From the NCBI GenBank assembly GCA_014904985.1, contig MU129479.1:1-10892 (forward strand): a stretch of 10,892 nucleotides of DNA, in the 5' to 3' direction. This DNA comes from Hydnum rufescens UP504 (taxonomy: Eukaryota > Basidiomycota > Agaricomycetes > Cantharellales > Hydnaceae). Below are positions 1-8,676 of the stretch, one piece after another; position 1 is the stretch's first letter; every line of letters begins with the position of its first letter. A model generated the notes under the pieces. It saw only the letters and a list, made by a program, of their open reading frames with translations, searched no databases and had not been told where the DNA came from. The position numbers were made by a program, and so were the translations under genes.

Positions 1-3
1 TGA

Positions 4-235
4 CACTCAAAATTACTATTGAAATTTCTTCAGTACAGACATGTCATGACACCCATGAAGTGTCACTAGTCAAACTCAAAATACTATTGAAATTCTTCAG
101 TACAGACATGGGCATCAGTGACACCCATGAAGTGCTCACTAGTCCAAACTCAAAATTACTATTGAGATTTCTTCAGTATAGACATGGGTGTCAGTGACAC
201 CCATGAAGTGCTCACTAGTCTCAAAATTACTATTG
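4..235. repeat. ~72-bp tandem repeat, three full copies plus a partial fourth
   Basis: Copies begin with ACTCAAAAT(T)ACTATTGA at about 4, 74 and 148, and a truncated fourth begins at about 220. Each full copy runs through TTCTTCAGTA-AGACATG, then TGACACCCATGAAGTG and CACTAGT. Copies differ by a few substitutions and 1-3 base indels; copy 1 has lost part of its central palindrome. The unit has no open reading frame. The array may continue left of the window, since the first base already lies in the pattern. It could be the edge of a mobile element or a subterminal satellite; the sequence does not decide. Confidence 0.9.
183..205. repeat. Perfect palindrome inside the third tandem copy
   Basis: CATGGGTGTCA is followed by one G and then TGACACCCATG, its exact reverse complement: 11-bp arms around a single base. 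Copy 2 keeps a version with one mismatch (CATGGGCATCA) and copy 1 a shortened one. The half-site TGACACCCATGAAG is the best conserved part of the array, so it may be the functional or ancestral core. It could be a protein-binding site or a cruciform-forming site; no function can be read from sequence. Confidence 0.85.
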
Positions 236-273
236 TGGTATATACTTAACACTAGCCTGCCATATGTGGGCCC

Positions 274-300
274 CTAGGTAACATCCAAAATGTTACCTAG
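274..300. repeat. Perfect inverted repeat, 11-bp arms and 5-nt loop
   Basis: CTAGGTAACAT, loop CCAAA, then ATGTTACCTAG. The arms are exact reverse complements. The element lies about 40 bp to the right of the tandem array. There is no T-run after it and no gene reading into it, so a bacterial-type terminator is not supported. It may be a terminal or internal inverted repeat of a small mobile element. Confidence 0.75.
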
Positions 301-745
301 CATCACCTACAACCCAACATTTGAGATTGCATACACAAAGGAGGTCATCTCCTTCCATGTTTTTAATCAGTGGGTAATGTGTGAAATCAGAATTCTGCCC
401 AGCTAGTAATGCATTCCACAGATCTTAGCAGATATACAGCTTACAATAATACAAAACACTCACACATATCCCATTTTTGAACCTGTATATGGCATGCCAG
501 ATTAAAGGTGCAATTATTGATGAATGGCAACAAATCATCCCTTGAATACCTCAACTTGTCAGGAAGAACAGGAAGTTTGTTGGCCAGCCAACCAACATGA
601 TTTTCTTTGCACATAGTTTAAGGGCTAACTGTTTCCCTGGAAAGGCCCAGCCAATACCTGTCTTGGTCTTCTTGGTGCCAATACCATGGGGCTCTATAGA
701 TATTTCAGCAGTAAAAGCACAACCAAGCTGATAAAGTTGAGTCCA
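301..745. other. Gene-free stretch next to relic I
   Basis: No reading frame of useful length, repeat or RNA gene is visible on either strand. The DNA is AT-rich and almost free of CpG. On the minus strand it lies just downstream of the stop codon of relic I, so it would hold that gene's 3' untranslated region. Confidence 0.5.
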
Positions 746-856
746 TTATGTACCTAGTATGGGTTTCATGAAAGACACCAGAGCAGCATTGGCTGCATCT
801 TGATTTGTTGACACCTCATGCTTCTTGTCTTCAATCTCACATGCTGTTTCATCTGT

Positions 857-951
857 CTGAGAGGGCCTATTTGCTTTGCTGGATTGATGATATCTTAGCA
901 TCCAGTTGAATGAGCAGAGAAAATGGAAGGCTCCCACCTGGCAGTTCATAC
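857..951 (-). other. Predicted 95-nt intron of relic I
   Basis: GTATGA donor, GCTAAG branch-like motif and CCTCTCAG acceptor. It joins NSLFDV to TDETACEIED in phase 0 and removes two in-frame stops. It is longer than the others, so alternative borders are possible. Confidence 0.4.
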
Positions 952-1122
952 AACATCAAAGAGTGAATTGAGGATATCCTTCTTGAATGGGTCCAGGGCT
1001 TGCATAAGTTCGGGCGATCCAGTGATGGTACAATTTTGTGACATTGCATGTCCGTCTCCAAGGTCTTCATTAATCATAAATGTGACCAGGGCTATGCTTG
1101 AGAACATGTGCAAATGCAAGGC

Positions 1123-1175
1123 CTCCAGATCATGTCAATGATGATGTCAGAATGTTTGAATCATGGCTAGCTTAC
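1123..1175 (-). other. Predicted 53-nt intron of relic I
   Basis: AAG|GTAAGC donor, TTCTGACATC branch region and CTGGAG acceptor. It joins NTEMIKKK to ALHLHMFSS in phase 0 and removes two in-frame stops (TAG at the donor side, TGA near 1138). Confidence 0.55.
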
Positions 1176-2470
1176 CTTCTTTTTAATCATTTCGGTGTTC
1201 CTGGCCATGACTGCTCCATGTCAGCCTTCCTCAGCTTGCTCAAAGTCGTGAGCACCTCTCTTTTCATGTAGAGCCTTGAGGAGGGTGTCCTTTTTGGCAG
1301 CAAATTCATCTGCATTTAAGCCTTCAAATAATTTTGTGTATTTGGCCCTCATTCATATGGTCCAATCCTTCAAGGGTTCTGTAAAATCATGGAGTCATGC
1401 CAGTAAACAAATTGAATGAACCATAAATTATTTGTTCCATACCATCTGGATGTCACTTCTCCTTCTCAGAATGCAAGAAAACATTCCATATGTTTTCAGT
1501 TCAGCCAGCAGGGACTGGTGGAACTGCACCACCTTCTGAAAGAATCCTGTAAGGCTTTACAGCCCACCTGTTTGCCAGAAAGTCCACTGCCTTCATATAT
1601 TGGCCCATAGCGCCTGACACATTTTCTTTTGGTCTAGTGAGAGTGGTCCATCATTTAAACCTTCACTGTCTTTGTCATGGCCGATGGTGTCATCTCGTAA
1701 TTGATTGTCATCATAAACATCTTGAGCCTCAAGGTTTAGGAGTTCTGTTTCCATGTTGGGGACATTGATACTTCCACCTTGGGAGGGTTTGGTATTCTGC
1801 TTCTTCATCCTTCGAGTACCCTTTGGTTTAGAGTTCTTTCTATGCCCAGCATCATTGCTTTCTTGGAAGCTGACATTGGCATCCTTATCATCACTGTCTT
1901 TGGAGTCATGCACCTCAAACTCTGATTCACCATTGTCAATTTCCCTGTCACTCCAATCATCCTCTTCCACAAGAGCCACCTGTGTGAGCTTGCCAAGGAA
2001 ATTCACTGAGGACACCATATGAGGTTCCCTGACTGGAACACCTGGTTTTTCAATTGATGTCACTGAAGTGGGTTGACCATCCACATGCATACATCCATGG
2101 GGATCATGGCATGCTTTACCAAAGGGGCTGCAGGTTCATTTAGAGTGGGTGGGAGTGGGAGTGTAGGACCAGGTAAAGTGACACCTGCTTGGGGAACCAG
2201 AATCATTGCTGGTGCTGGCATTGAACTAGTCATATCGACAGATGGGTGTGGAATCTATTGAAAAAGAAACCCTGATTCAGATTCATTTCCATTGCAGAAG
2301 GAATCAAGGAGATGTATGTCTTTCTTGTGTTGCTCATACATTAGTTTAGCCATGTTCATAATGTCAATTAGTCCTGGATTGTTGGTTATGGGACAGTGGA
2401 TAAAGGCAGATTGGATAATATCAGGAATCATGGCTACAGCACCACCAGTCCCCCAGAAGACTGACCCATC

Positions 2471-2524
2471 CTGTAATATAGTGTATTATGTAATTAATTT
2501 AGGACTCAAAACTCATGTATATAC
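2471..2524 (-). other. Predicted 54-nt intron of relic I
   Basis: GTATAT donor, CTAAAT branch-like motif and TATTACAG acceptor on the minus strand. Both flanking frames join in phase 0 (exon ending PPYT, next exon beginning DGSVFWG). Confidence 0.55.
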
Positions 2525-2809
2525 AGTGTAAGGGGGAAACGAAGAGAGGAATCTAGCCACAGCCCATGATATGGAATCAAGAACAAAAAGAGGGGACCAT
2601 GGGATCAATCCAAATGTTGAGGCTTGAAGGAAGGAAGGTCTTTTGGGATAGAAATCTAATGCTGTAAGCAACACCTGCCCAAGCAATAGAACAAAGAATG
2701 AATATGGGTCACAAAACCACACCCTAAGGCTCTCCTCTTGAGGTCCTAGACAAAGTGTAGTAGTCTTGGTGGAATTCACCCAAGGAACCAGCGGCAATAC
2801 ATCAGTGCC

Positions 2810-4401
2810 TCAAAACTGGGGAGGGGGAAAACTATAGAAATTCACATCTCCTGCACTTAGTATACATCACAGAAAAATGCTATGGTAACCAGCAGAAAGG
2901 TGGGATTAAGTCGAAAATGATGAAAAAGAAATCAAGTCAAAAGCTTTAAAACTGAAGGAGATATTCCAAAATCAAGTCAGAATTGGGGAATATGGCTTAA
3001 CCAAGCTATTCCTCCTCTCCTATTGAACAGAATCCCTTGGGGAATGGTGGAACTGGTCATCCTAGATGTACCCTTCATCGGATATAAGAGGGGCAGAGAA
3101 TAATTGCCATTAATAATCAAAATAAAGTGGAGGCAATAATGGAATGAGACATGAGGGAGTTAAATTGTAGAGAACTGAGTTCTTATCAGATCATTTTTCC
3201 CTTGGTACTGTTGGATGCGGATTGCCAACAGCTTTCTAGGCGTGCTTGTTGCGAACAAATTGGATCAAAACTGATGGAGAAATTTAAAAAATACTGAAGG
3301 GAAATATGAAACACATAGTAAAATCAATCTGGAAAGTGCAGTTTTGATTCATTCGGCTTGTGTTTGGTATCATCTGAAAGGTGTAAATTGTAGCTTTCTG
3401 GGCACTGTCTTTCCGAGTCAATACGATCAAACTGAGGGAGATATTCCATGTTTACTCCTTGAGAGCACCACATTAGCCCCTATTTGTCATGTGACAGGTC
3501 TGCGAGTCAGAATCAAGGCCCGGGTGTGTAATCCATTGTATTACATAATCTCAATTCATTAGAGTTGCCCTTGAGGCAACAGGAAGCATGTATCAGAAGT
3601 GGAGACTGATTGAAGGTCAAACAAAGCAAGCAAGTTGAATTGCTATTGCCACATTGAGGTATGGCATAAAAAGATGGAATTTAGGGTGACCTGTTGAAGT
3701 GTCACGGATGAACAATAAATTGGCTCATATGCAAGTAAAGGAGTGGCATGGATTCGTGGGTATTAGATGTATGGGATTTGGGCTTGTTCTCAAATGAATG
3801 ATGACGTGGGAATTGACATCTGGATTGACATGAGAAATGGTTCATTTAATTGAAAGATCATCCTTGGATGGGGTTTGCACATAGTAGGGATTTGTCCCTC
3901 CAACAATGGCAGATTCCATGGAATCAAACAGTCAACCTTTGCCCAGATCTTTGTCACCTAGTGAGAAACCATGAACCTCTGTCTCTACTCTGCTTCTATC
4001 TTGCTATATGCTTGGCCTGTCTAGTAGCCATCAATACTAGGCCTTCCTCTAGCCTGGGCTCTGCACCTTTGGATACCAGCAGGGAAAGCAGTAAGCAGGA
4101 GTGCATCTTTCTCTTACTGATCCCCCATCCTCTCCTTATATAGTGACTGTGCCACTTGGCCAGTCACTACTTTATGTCTTTCACCATGACCTCCACTCCC
4201 TCACACTCTTTTCCCCTGGACTCAGAGCAAAGCCAGTGCTTAGCTCTGTGTCCAGCTCCCCTGCCCAAAGCCAGTGCTGAGGGCAGTGTGATTGCCTCTT
4301 CATCTTATCCCCTTATTCCCTCCCATCTGGCTCCCAACCTGTTGACTCTGCTTTGTCCAAGTACAACAATGAGTGCCCTCCTGAATCTGGGAGGCACTTC
4401 A
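2810..4401. other. No convincing gene; degenerate AT-rich DNA
   Basis: Open frames at 3344-3562 and 3850-4143 (plus) show no domain, no splice structure and no coding-like composition. A minus-strand frame just downstream of relic II (about 4150-4400) has stretches such as PQHWLWAGELDTELS between stops and could be leftover coding DNA. An 18-bp motif occurs twice with one mismatch (2951-2968 and 3431-3448). CpG is slightly more frequent at 3180-3560 than in the flanks, which could mark a younger insertion. Confidence 0.4.
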
Positions 4402-4897
4402 TTACACATCCATCAGCTGGGCTTCTCTGATTGACAATGACTGGGCAAGTTGCCTGACACTCTCAAAAGTGTCAGGGGAGAATTTTTCAACTGTGGTGTT
4501 AGCAACATGCCGCTCCCCAAAGGCTGCCTTCAAAAAATTTTTGAAAGCTGGCCCAAACTGGATATCATCTATGAGAAAATTGCCAAAGCTATCAACACCA
4601 AAGGATTGCTGCCAGTCTTTATATGATGTGAAAACCATGCTCCCAAGGTAATTGTGCTGAGATGCAATAGAACCAACATCAGGGAGATGGTTGAGAAGAA
4701 TTTGAAGGTAGCACAGGTGCACCACATGCCACTGATCACTACAAGGGCCTCCGCCATCATAGGTTTCGTATGAGATGGAGAGCTGATGTTAGTTCAGTCA
4801 TATCTGAACTAGGGAATTGGGAGGAACCAGAAGGTGGTGGAGGTTCTGGGTCCAATGAATTAGTCCAGTCTGTGGGACTATGGCCATTTTGTATAGC

Positions 4898-4942
4898 CTG
4901 ACAAGTTAGTAACTCTTGGAGGGAAAGAGTCTCTATGCCCAC
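4898..4942 (-). other. Predicted 45-nt intron with a TACTAAC branch site
   Basis: CTT|GTGGGC donor, TTACTAACTTGTCAG at the 3' end. Length is a multiple of three with no stop inside, so the frame stays open whether or not it is removed. The perfect TACTAAC box ten bases before the acceptor AG is the reason for the call. Confidence 0.5.
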
Positions 4943-5003
4943 AAGGGCAAAGTAGGTGGGCTTAGTCATTAAGGCTGGGGTCACACAGTGTGTAGTGTGT
5001 AAT

Positions 5004-5062
5004 CTGTAAGTCCGCGACTCCACGAGACAGACAGATGATGATGGTAGAAAAAGATACATTAC
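5004..5062 (-). other. Predicted 59-nt intron of relic II
   Basis: TGG|GTAATG donor and GGACTTACAG acceptor. Phase 2 on both sides, joining AVAMP(G) to LHTTHCVTP; without splicing the upstream exon meets TAA at once. Confidence 0.55.
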
Positions 5063-5205
5063 CCAGGCATTGCCACAGCTCTTTCCATACAGGCAGTATG
5101 ACTAAGGAAGGCTATGTAAAGAAAAGGGGCAATTCCCAGGCAGCACCAAACTCCTCTGTGAGGAGAAGCTTTCCACTGGTTTGGATGTAGAAGGCTATGG
5201 TAAAC

Positions 5206-5253
5206 CTGTTTAAAAGAATGAAGTCACCTCATGGCTTAAGGGATCTATAACAC
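5206..5253 (-). other. Predicted 48-nt intron of relic II
   Basis: GTG|GTGTTA donor and TTTTAAACAG acceptor. Phase 0. It removes stops at its 5' end and opens a 47-codon exon that runs to the next intron. Confidence 0.45.
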
Positions 5254-5337
5254 CACTAACAGCTGATCACTGTTTTCATGGATGATGTTGGAGATGGGGA
5301 TATCGACATCTTGGGGATCCAAATCCATGGGGGAGTA

Positions 5338-5433
5338 CTGATTGCCTTGAAGTCAGAAAGTATTATGACAGAGTAGGTGCTACAGCCCACAATATTAAGG
5401 CAGAGAATTGGAGCAAAAGAATAGAGGACCCAC
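5338..5433 (-). other. Predicted 96-nt intron of relic II
   Basis: TTT|GTGGGT donor, TTTCTGACTTC branch site and GCAATCAG acceptor. Phase 0, joining LLPDDTAEF to YSPMDLDPQ. It contains the TAA that would otherwise end the upstream frame. A shorter alternative ending at TTCAAG is possible. Confidence 0.5.
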
Positions 5434-5615
5434 AAATTCTGCAGTGTCATCAGGAAGCAGTGGAGATTGGGCAAGAGGCGCCTCTGGGTCGACCTCAATC
5501 AGACTGCCAGAAGGCAAGGCACCTTCCTGCAATTGCATGTCATCATTGTTGATAGGCAATTCAACATCAGGAGTCACCCAGTTTCCACATTTGCGTTCAG
5601 TGGTGTGTCTGTGTC

Positions 5616-5785
5616 AGTCCTCACATCCACATTTGTCCACATGTCTGTGTTCATCTGCACATCCACACATCCATGCTTGTTCACATGTCCACGCTTGTCC
5701 ACATGTCCATGTTTGTCTGCTCATTCATGTTTGTCCTCACTACTGTGTTTGTCCTCACATCCACATTCATCCTCATGTTCATGTT
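5616..5785 (-). repeat. 18-bp minisatellite, about nine copies, inside exon 3 of relic II
   Basis: Plus-strand units resemble TGTCC-(T/A)CA-(C/T)-(A/G)TCCA-(C/T)-(A/G)TT. They start at 5616, 5634, 5652 (a 26-nt irregular unit), 5678, 5696, 5714, 5732, 5750 and 5768. All but one are exactly 18 bp, so six codons per copy, which keeps the frame. Read on the minus strand, copies give six-residue units such as HGHVDK, RGHVNK and HSSEDK. After the 26-nt unit the same DNA is read one frame over and gives NTDMWT and NVDVRT. The repeat is made almost wholly of TG and CA steps. Confidence 0.8.
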
Positions 5786-5801
5786 GGTGCACACCAACAT
5801 G
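5780..5801. repeat. Near-perfect palindrome at the edge of the minisatellite
   Basis: CATGTTGGTG, CA, CACCAACATG: two 10-bp arms that are exact reverse complements around a 2-bp centre. It overlaps the last minisatellite copy. Confidence 0.7.
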
Positions 5802-5966
5802 CACATGTCCATGCCATTGAGGTTGAATGGGTTGTACTCAAGCGGCAGATGACATCCCTCTACTCTTTGAACCCTTGCCTCAGCCCCAGGTGGCCTCAGC
5901 CTCAATGTACTTGCTACTTTCAAGAGCCCTCTGTGTTTTCCTAATTTTCTGCGGCATACAAGTGTG

Positions 5967-6022
5967 CTACAAATGAAAAAAAAAAGCTCAATTGGTGGCC
6001 CTTGACAATGTGAAGTACACAC
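5967..6022 (-). other. Predicted 56-nt second intron of relic II
   Basis: GAA|GTGTGT donor, a run of ten T, then CATTTGTAG acceptor. Phase 0. The reading frame after it is coherent through the minisatellite apart from three TGA codons. Confidence 0.45.
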
Positions 6023-6085
6023 TTCAGGTGCTATTTCATTAGAGGCCTCTGAGAAACTTCCCTCTGCACCTGGGTGTGGTGTGCC

Positions 6086-6140
6086 CTGCAGGGGGAGACA
6101 CATTAGAATTCCAGGTAACATGGACTGAGAGTGCTTGTAC
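6086..6140 (-). other. Predicted 55-nt first intron of relic II
   Basis: ATG|GTACAA donor, TTCTAATGT branch-like motif and CCCCCTGCAG acceptor with a pyrimidine run. It joins SLRDM to GTPHPGAEGS in phase 0. Confidence 0.55.
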
Positions 6141-6194
6141 CATGTCTCTCAAGCTTCTCTTGTCACCTGCTGATGGCCCAGGATTGCCAGACAT

Positions 6195-6540
6195 AATGGC
6201 AGCAGATTGCTGAATGATGGTGGTAGATTGTCAAAGAACTGCCCAAGGGTCAGCTATCTCTGACACTGGACTCCACCAGCAGCATAGGCATGAGGCCACA
6301 AGTATTAAGGCCTTGATGCTATGTGGCATGAAAGACAGAAGAAAGGACAAGGGAGATCCTAATTGAGAGACAGTGTGAATCACAGGCACACCTGAGAATC
6401 AACTGGTTTAGCCAAATATATTAGAGATTATTGTGAGTTAATATTACCTTGAAGAAGAATGGGATGAGCTTGTTGGCTCATGGGAGTCCAAAAGTATGAA
6501 GACATTGGGTTTATCAAGATCAGTGGCAGGAGTAGATAGG
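6195..6540 (-). other. Possible exon remnants upstream of relic II
   Basis: A minus-strand frame ending at 6448 reads TPATDLDKPNVFILLDSHEP and then a Ser-rich tail. It meets a good intron (6392-6447: AAG|GTAATA donor, GGCTAAACC branch-like motif, ATTCTCAG acceptor) that joins it in phase 2 to a short open segment ending in TAG near 6320. The predicted start of relic II follows at 6194. These pieces may be earlier exons of the same gene or a neighbouring relic; I cannot tell which. Confidence 0.3.
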
Positions 6541-7600
6541 ATCCTATGGCAAGGTGTTGTCTAGCTAGTGTAGTAGTGGGGTTGCCCACAAGGGATGGGT
6601 GACCTTGGGAAGGTGAAAGTGAGACAAAGTGAGACCAGGGCAAGCCCGAAGCTTTGATTCTGGACCAAAAGCTCACCCAGCCCTCTCAGAAGCTAACACA
6701 GGCTTACCCAAGCCACAGTGGGGCTTCCATAGGCCATTTTCAGGTTTACCTGGACCTCCATCCCCAGAGCTTCTCAGGGGCTACCACCCCCAAACCCCCG
6801 ATATTTTTGAGGGGGACCCAGTGCCAAAAAATATGCCCTAGCAAGCCTGATTTTTCAAGCACAGAACCAAGAGCAACCCCAGCAAACTCATATAGATTAG
6901 ACCTGCTTAGGTAAGATGCACCTATATAGAATATCCTACCTAACTAGGTACCTTAATGTGATTGCCTCAGGTGCACTATTCTGGGCTACTTGTGCCTTCT
7001 TGGTATGTATCCCATCCACCCATGCCCAACTTGGTCCCTTTTTGCTCTCAGTACCTAGATGATTATGTAATTATATTTCTGGCAATTAATGAAGTGTTTT
7101 GATTGTACACAATGCAAAGTTCCAAAGCTATCAGAGCCACTCAAAGAGGCAAAAGACATGAAGTATCAAAGCAGAATCCATGCTCTAGATGCTCAATATT
7201 AGGGTAAGACATTTGTTCTGCTTTGTTTGCTTTGTTCACTCTAGAGTCTCCAAAACTGCTGTTGGGTTTCCTGATGTGACTTGGCTTGGTGAGGCACTCA
7301 TGGCCTAGATGCAAATGGTGGCCTCACAGTTGTCAAGCTTAGCTGGCCAGCTGGACCCCAGAACACAAATTCCTGAGCCAGGCCTGTAGCTACCTATGGT
7401 GGTTGGGAACTATTCCTCAGTGATAGCACATTACGTGGGTTTCAGGTAATTCCTTGACCGCATGCTCTAACTCCAGAACTGACTCTGATGCTGAGTGGAA
7501 AATGCCTGCACCATTGGCGGACGTTTGGCTTTGCTCTGCCTCTATTTCGGACATGGACTGGAAGAGAAAACACGATGACTAGAGGAGGAAATCCAACACA
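6541..7600. other. No gene seen
   Basis: CpG is rare. The two overlapping plus-strand open frames at 6629-6914 are Pro- and Ser-rich with no start context or splice sites and look like chance. A C-run and a G-run around 6786-6817 could pair weakly. No RNA gene or repeat family is recognisable. Confidence 0.4.
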
Positions 7601-7801
7601 TTGAAGCAGCCACTTGCATTTTGGTTCAATGCTATGATGGCCGCTGGGGCGACGGTTAAGCCCACTAAGACCGACCCGCTGTTAGCATGCCAGTCAGGAG
7701 AGTACCTGAAGCTTCACCCTGCTCAGGGTCCCTATGTGTGTGGCATCTCGAGGACACTAATCATGGACACCAATCATTCAACAATTGCACTGATAGGGTG
7801 A
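7601..7801 (+). other. Weak open frame, 66 codons, unassigned
   Basis: It contains GATVKPTKTDPLLACQSGEY and LKLHPAQGPYVCGIS, which read like protein, but there is no recognised domain, no obvious splice partner and no second line of evidence. It lies in the zone where CpG begins to rise. It may be a gene fragment or chance. Confidence 0.2.
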
Positions 7802-8676
7802 AAAATTGGAATTCCGTGTCTTCACTCCAAGTTGTGAGAGACATGCTCCCCTTGCTACCACGTCTATTCATCTCATCTCATCACAAAGCCTCTCCATCTA
7901 GCTTATCACCTGCAGTTTAATTCTGACCTTAATCCCCAAAGACTGGAGGAAGCAACAGCTTTGTTTCTTTGCCCTTGGTCTATGGTTGCCGGACATCCCT
8001 GATTGATTCCTTTTGTAGTGGTACCATCTATGAATCCCCAGAGCTTACACCTAGCTTTTTAAATGCCACATTTTTTCTTGCTTGTTCATACTGTGGGGCC
8101 CGAAGCAAGGAGACACGAAAAGATCTGCATTTTAACCTATCCCTGGCTTTTATTTTGTTGATCCGCCCAACTTCCAATGAGTCCTGACTGAGCCGCCGAA
8201 GAATTTCATCTAGCGATTCGACACTCCCCATTCTGCCCTGGTTCATATCCCTCACTCTGTCCAAGCCTTTTCTCTCTCGCAATCACAGCGACACTTTTAG
8301 TGATGATAATACCAGGGATTGCGACCGATCCCACCGATTCTAGCTACAACCTCCCTCAACCACTCCGCCAAAGACGGTTGATCCATTCTCTATGTAATGG
8401 TTTCTGGTGTGCTGCAGGCTCATCGCCAAGGAGCAATTTCTACAAGCTATCAATGCCTACTGTACTTGGGATTGTACATCTTCGACAATAGCGTTGCCAC
8501 GATAATCGCCAACTCGAACTCGAAGCTAACTGTGAAGGACGAGTCGGTGAAACTCAAGCCGAACTGAAATTGGCTAATTCGGGGGAACAGTCCTTGAACT
8601 GCGCTAGTCCCTCCACCAACATATCACGACTGAGAACAGCATTCTCCAGCTTGACGCTGTACACAATGTGAATTGA
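7802..8676. other. Transition zone without a supported gene
   Basis: Open frames on both strands (8028-8282 minus, 8300-8491 plus) are short and unrecognised. A plus-strand frame at about 8494-8670 contains QLELEANCEGRVGETQAELK, with the Glu/Leu spacing of a coiled coil, but has no start codon in a good context. CpG becomes frequent from about 8200 onward. Confidence 0.3.

Larger units (their letters stand above)
746..2809 (-). pseudogene. Relic I: decayed intron-containing gene of unknown family
   Basis: I do not recognise the protein. Coding-like segments follow one another on the minus strand. The first is a hydrophobic stretch (2809-2525), open from just after a TGA, and a predicted intron (2471-2524) joins it in phase to a second (2470-2060) containing FWGTGGAVAMIPDIIQSAF and a Pro-rich part. 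Next is an acidic, Lys-rich segment (2090-1593) with many DS, DD and KK pairs, then a WNVFLHSEKEK-like part, then KYTKLFEGLNADEFAAKKD near 1340-1285. The end is formed by an exon with NEDLGDGHAMSQNCTITGSP (1122-952) and a terminal exon ending VSFMKPILGT (856-746). Predicted introns are 2471-2524, 1123-1175 and 857-951, all phase 0. Damage seen: a TAG at 2255-2257; TGA at 1501-1503, 1453-1455, 1387-1389, 1353-1355 and 1221-1223; frame changes near 2060-2090, 1620-1630 and 1355-1400. The true N-terminus is unknown. It may be an accessory gene of a mobile element. That this is a dead gene is likely; its function is unknown. Confidence 0.65.
4402..6194 (-). pseudogene. Relic II: decayed multi-exon gene of unknown family with a coding minisatellite
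   Basis: I do not recognise the family. A model can be built from the ATG at 6194 (MSGNPGPSAGDKRSLRDM) to the stop at 4402. Predicted exons are 6194-6141, 6085-6023, 5966-5577, 5577-5434, 5337-5254, 5205-5063, 5003-4943, 4897 to about 4770, and about 4788-4402. The seven introns between them have GT-AG ends, and their phases match. Exon 3 is basic, then rich in His, Asp and Lys where the minisatellite is translated. The middle exons are acidic and Pro-rich (DVELPINNDDMQLQEG; LDPQDVDIPISN; DPEPPPPSGSSQF). The last segment (QWHVVHLCYLQILLNHLPD; FGNFLIDDIQFGPAFKNFL) looks like a folded domain. Damage: TGA at 5880-5882, 5838-5840 and 5721-5723, a frame break at about 5574-5577 and another near 4760-4790. 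No transposase or enzyme motif was seen. It lies on the same strand as relic I and shares its CpG loss, so both may belong to one old mobile element; that is inference. Confidence 0.6.

Noticed and set aside
4..235. CRISPR-like array
   Set aside because: The repeats are contiguous ~72-bp units without unique spacers, and the surrounding DNA is eukaryotic in gene structure.
3850..4434. Two consecutive plus-strand open frames (3850-4143 and 4156-4434)
   Set aside because: Low-complexity Ser/Leu/Pro composition, no domain, a poor match to splice rules, and the second overlaps the 3' end of relic II on the other strand.
5408..5944. Long plus-strand open frame (178 codons) over the minisatellite, His- and Cys-rich
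   Set aside because: It is the antisense of relic II exons 3 and 4. Its His/Cys richness comes from reading the CA/TG repeat backwards; the minus strand has the introns and coherent exons.
6786..6817. C-run and G-run that could form a hairpin terminator
   Set aside because: Pairing is limited to five or so G-C pairs around an AT-rich loop, with no gene reading into it and a non-bacterial setting.
8028..8282. Minus-strand open frame of 84 codons with a charged N-terminal part
   Set aside because: No family resemblance, no start context, and the plus strand is also open over much of it.
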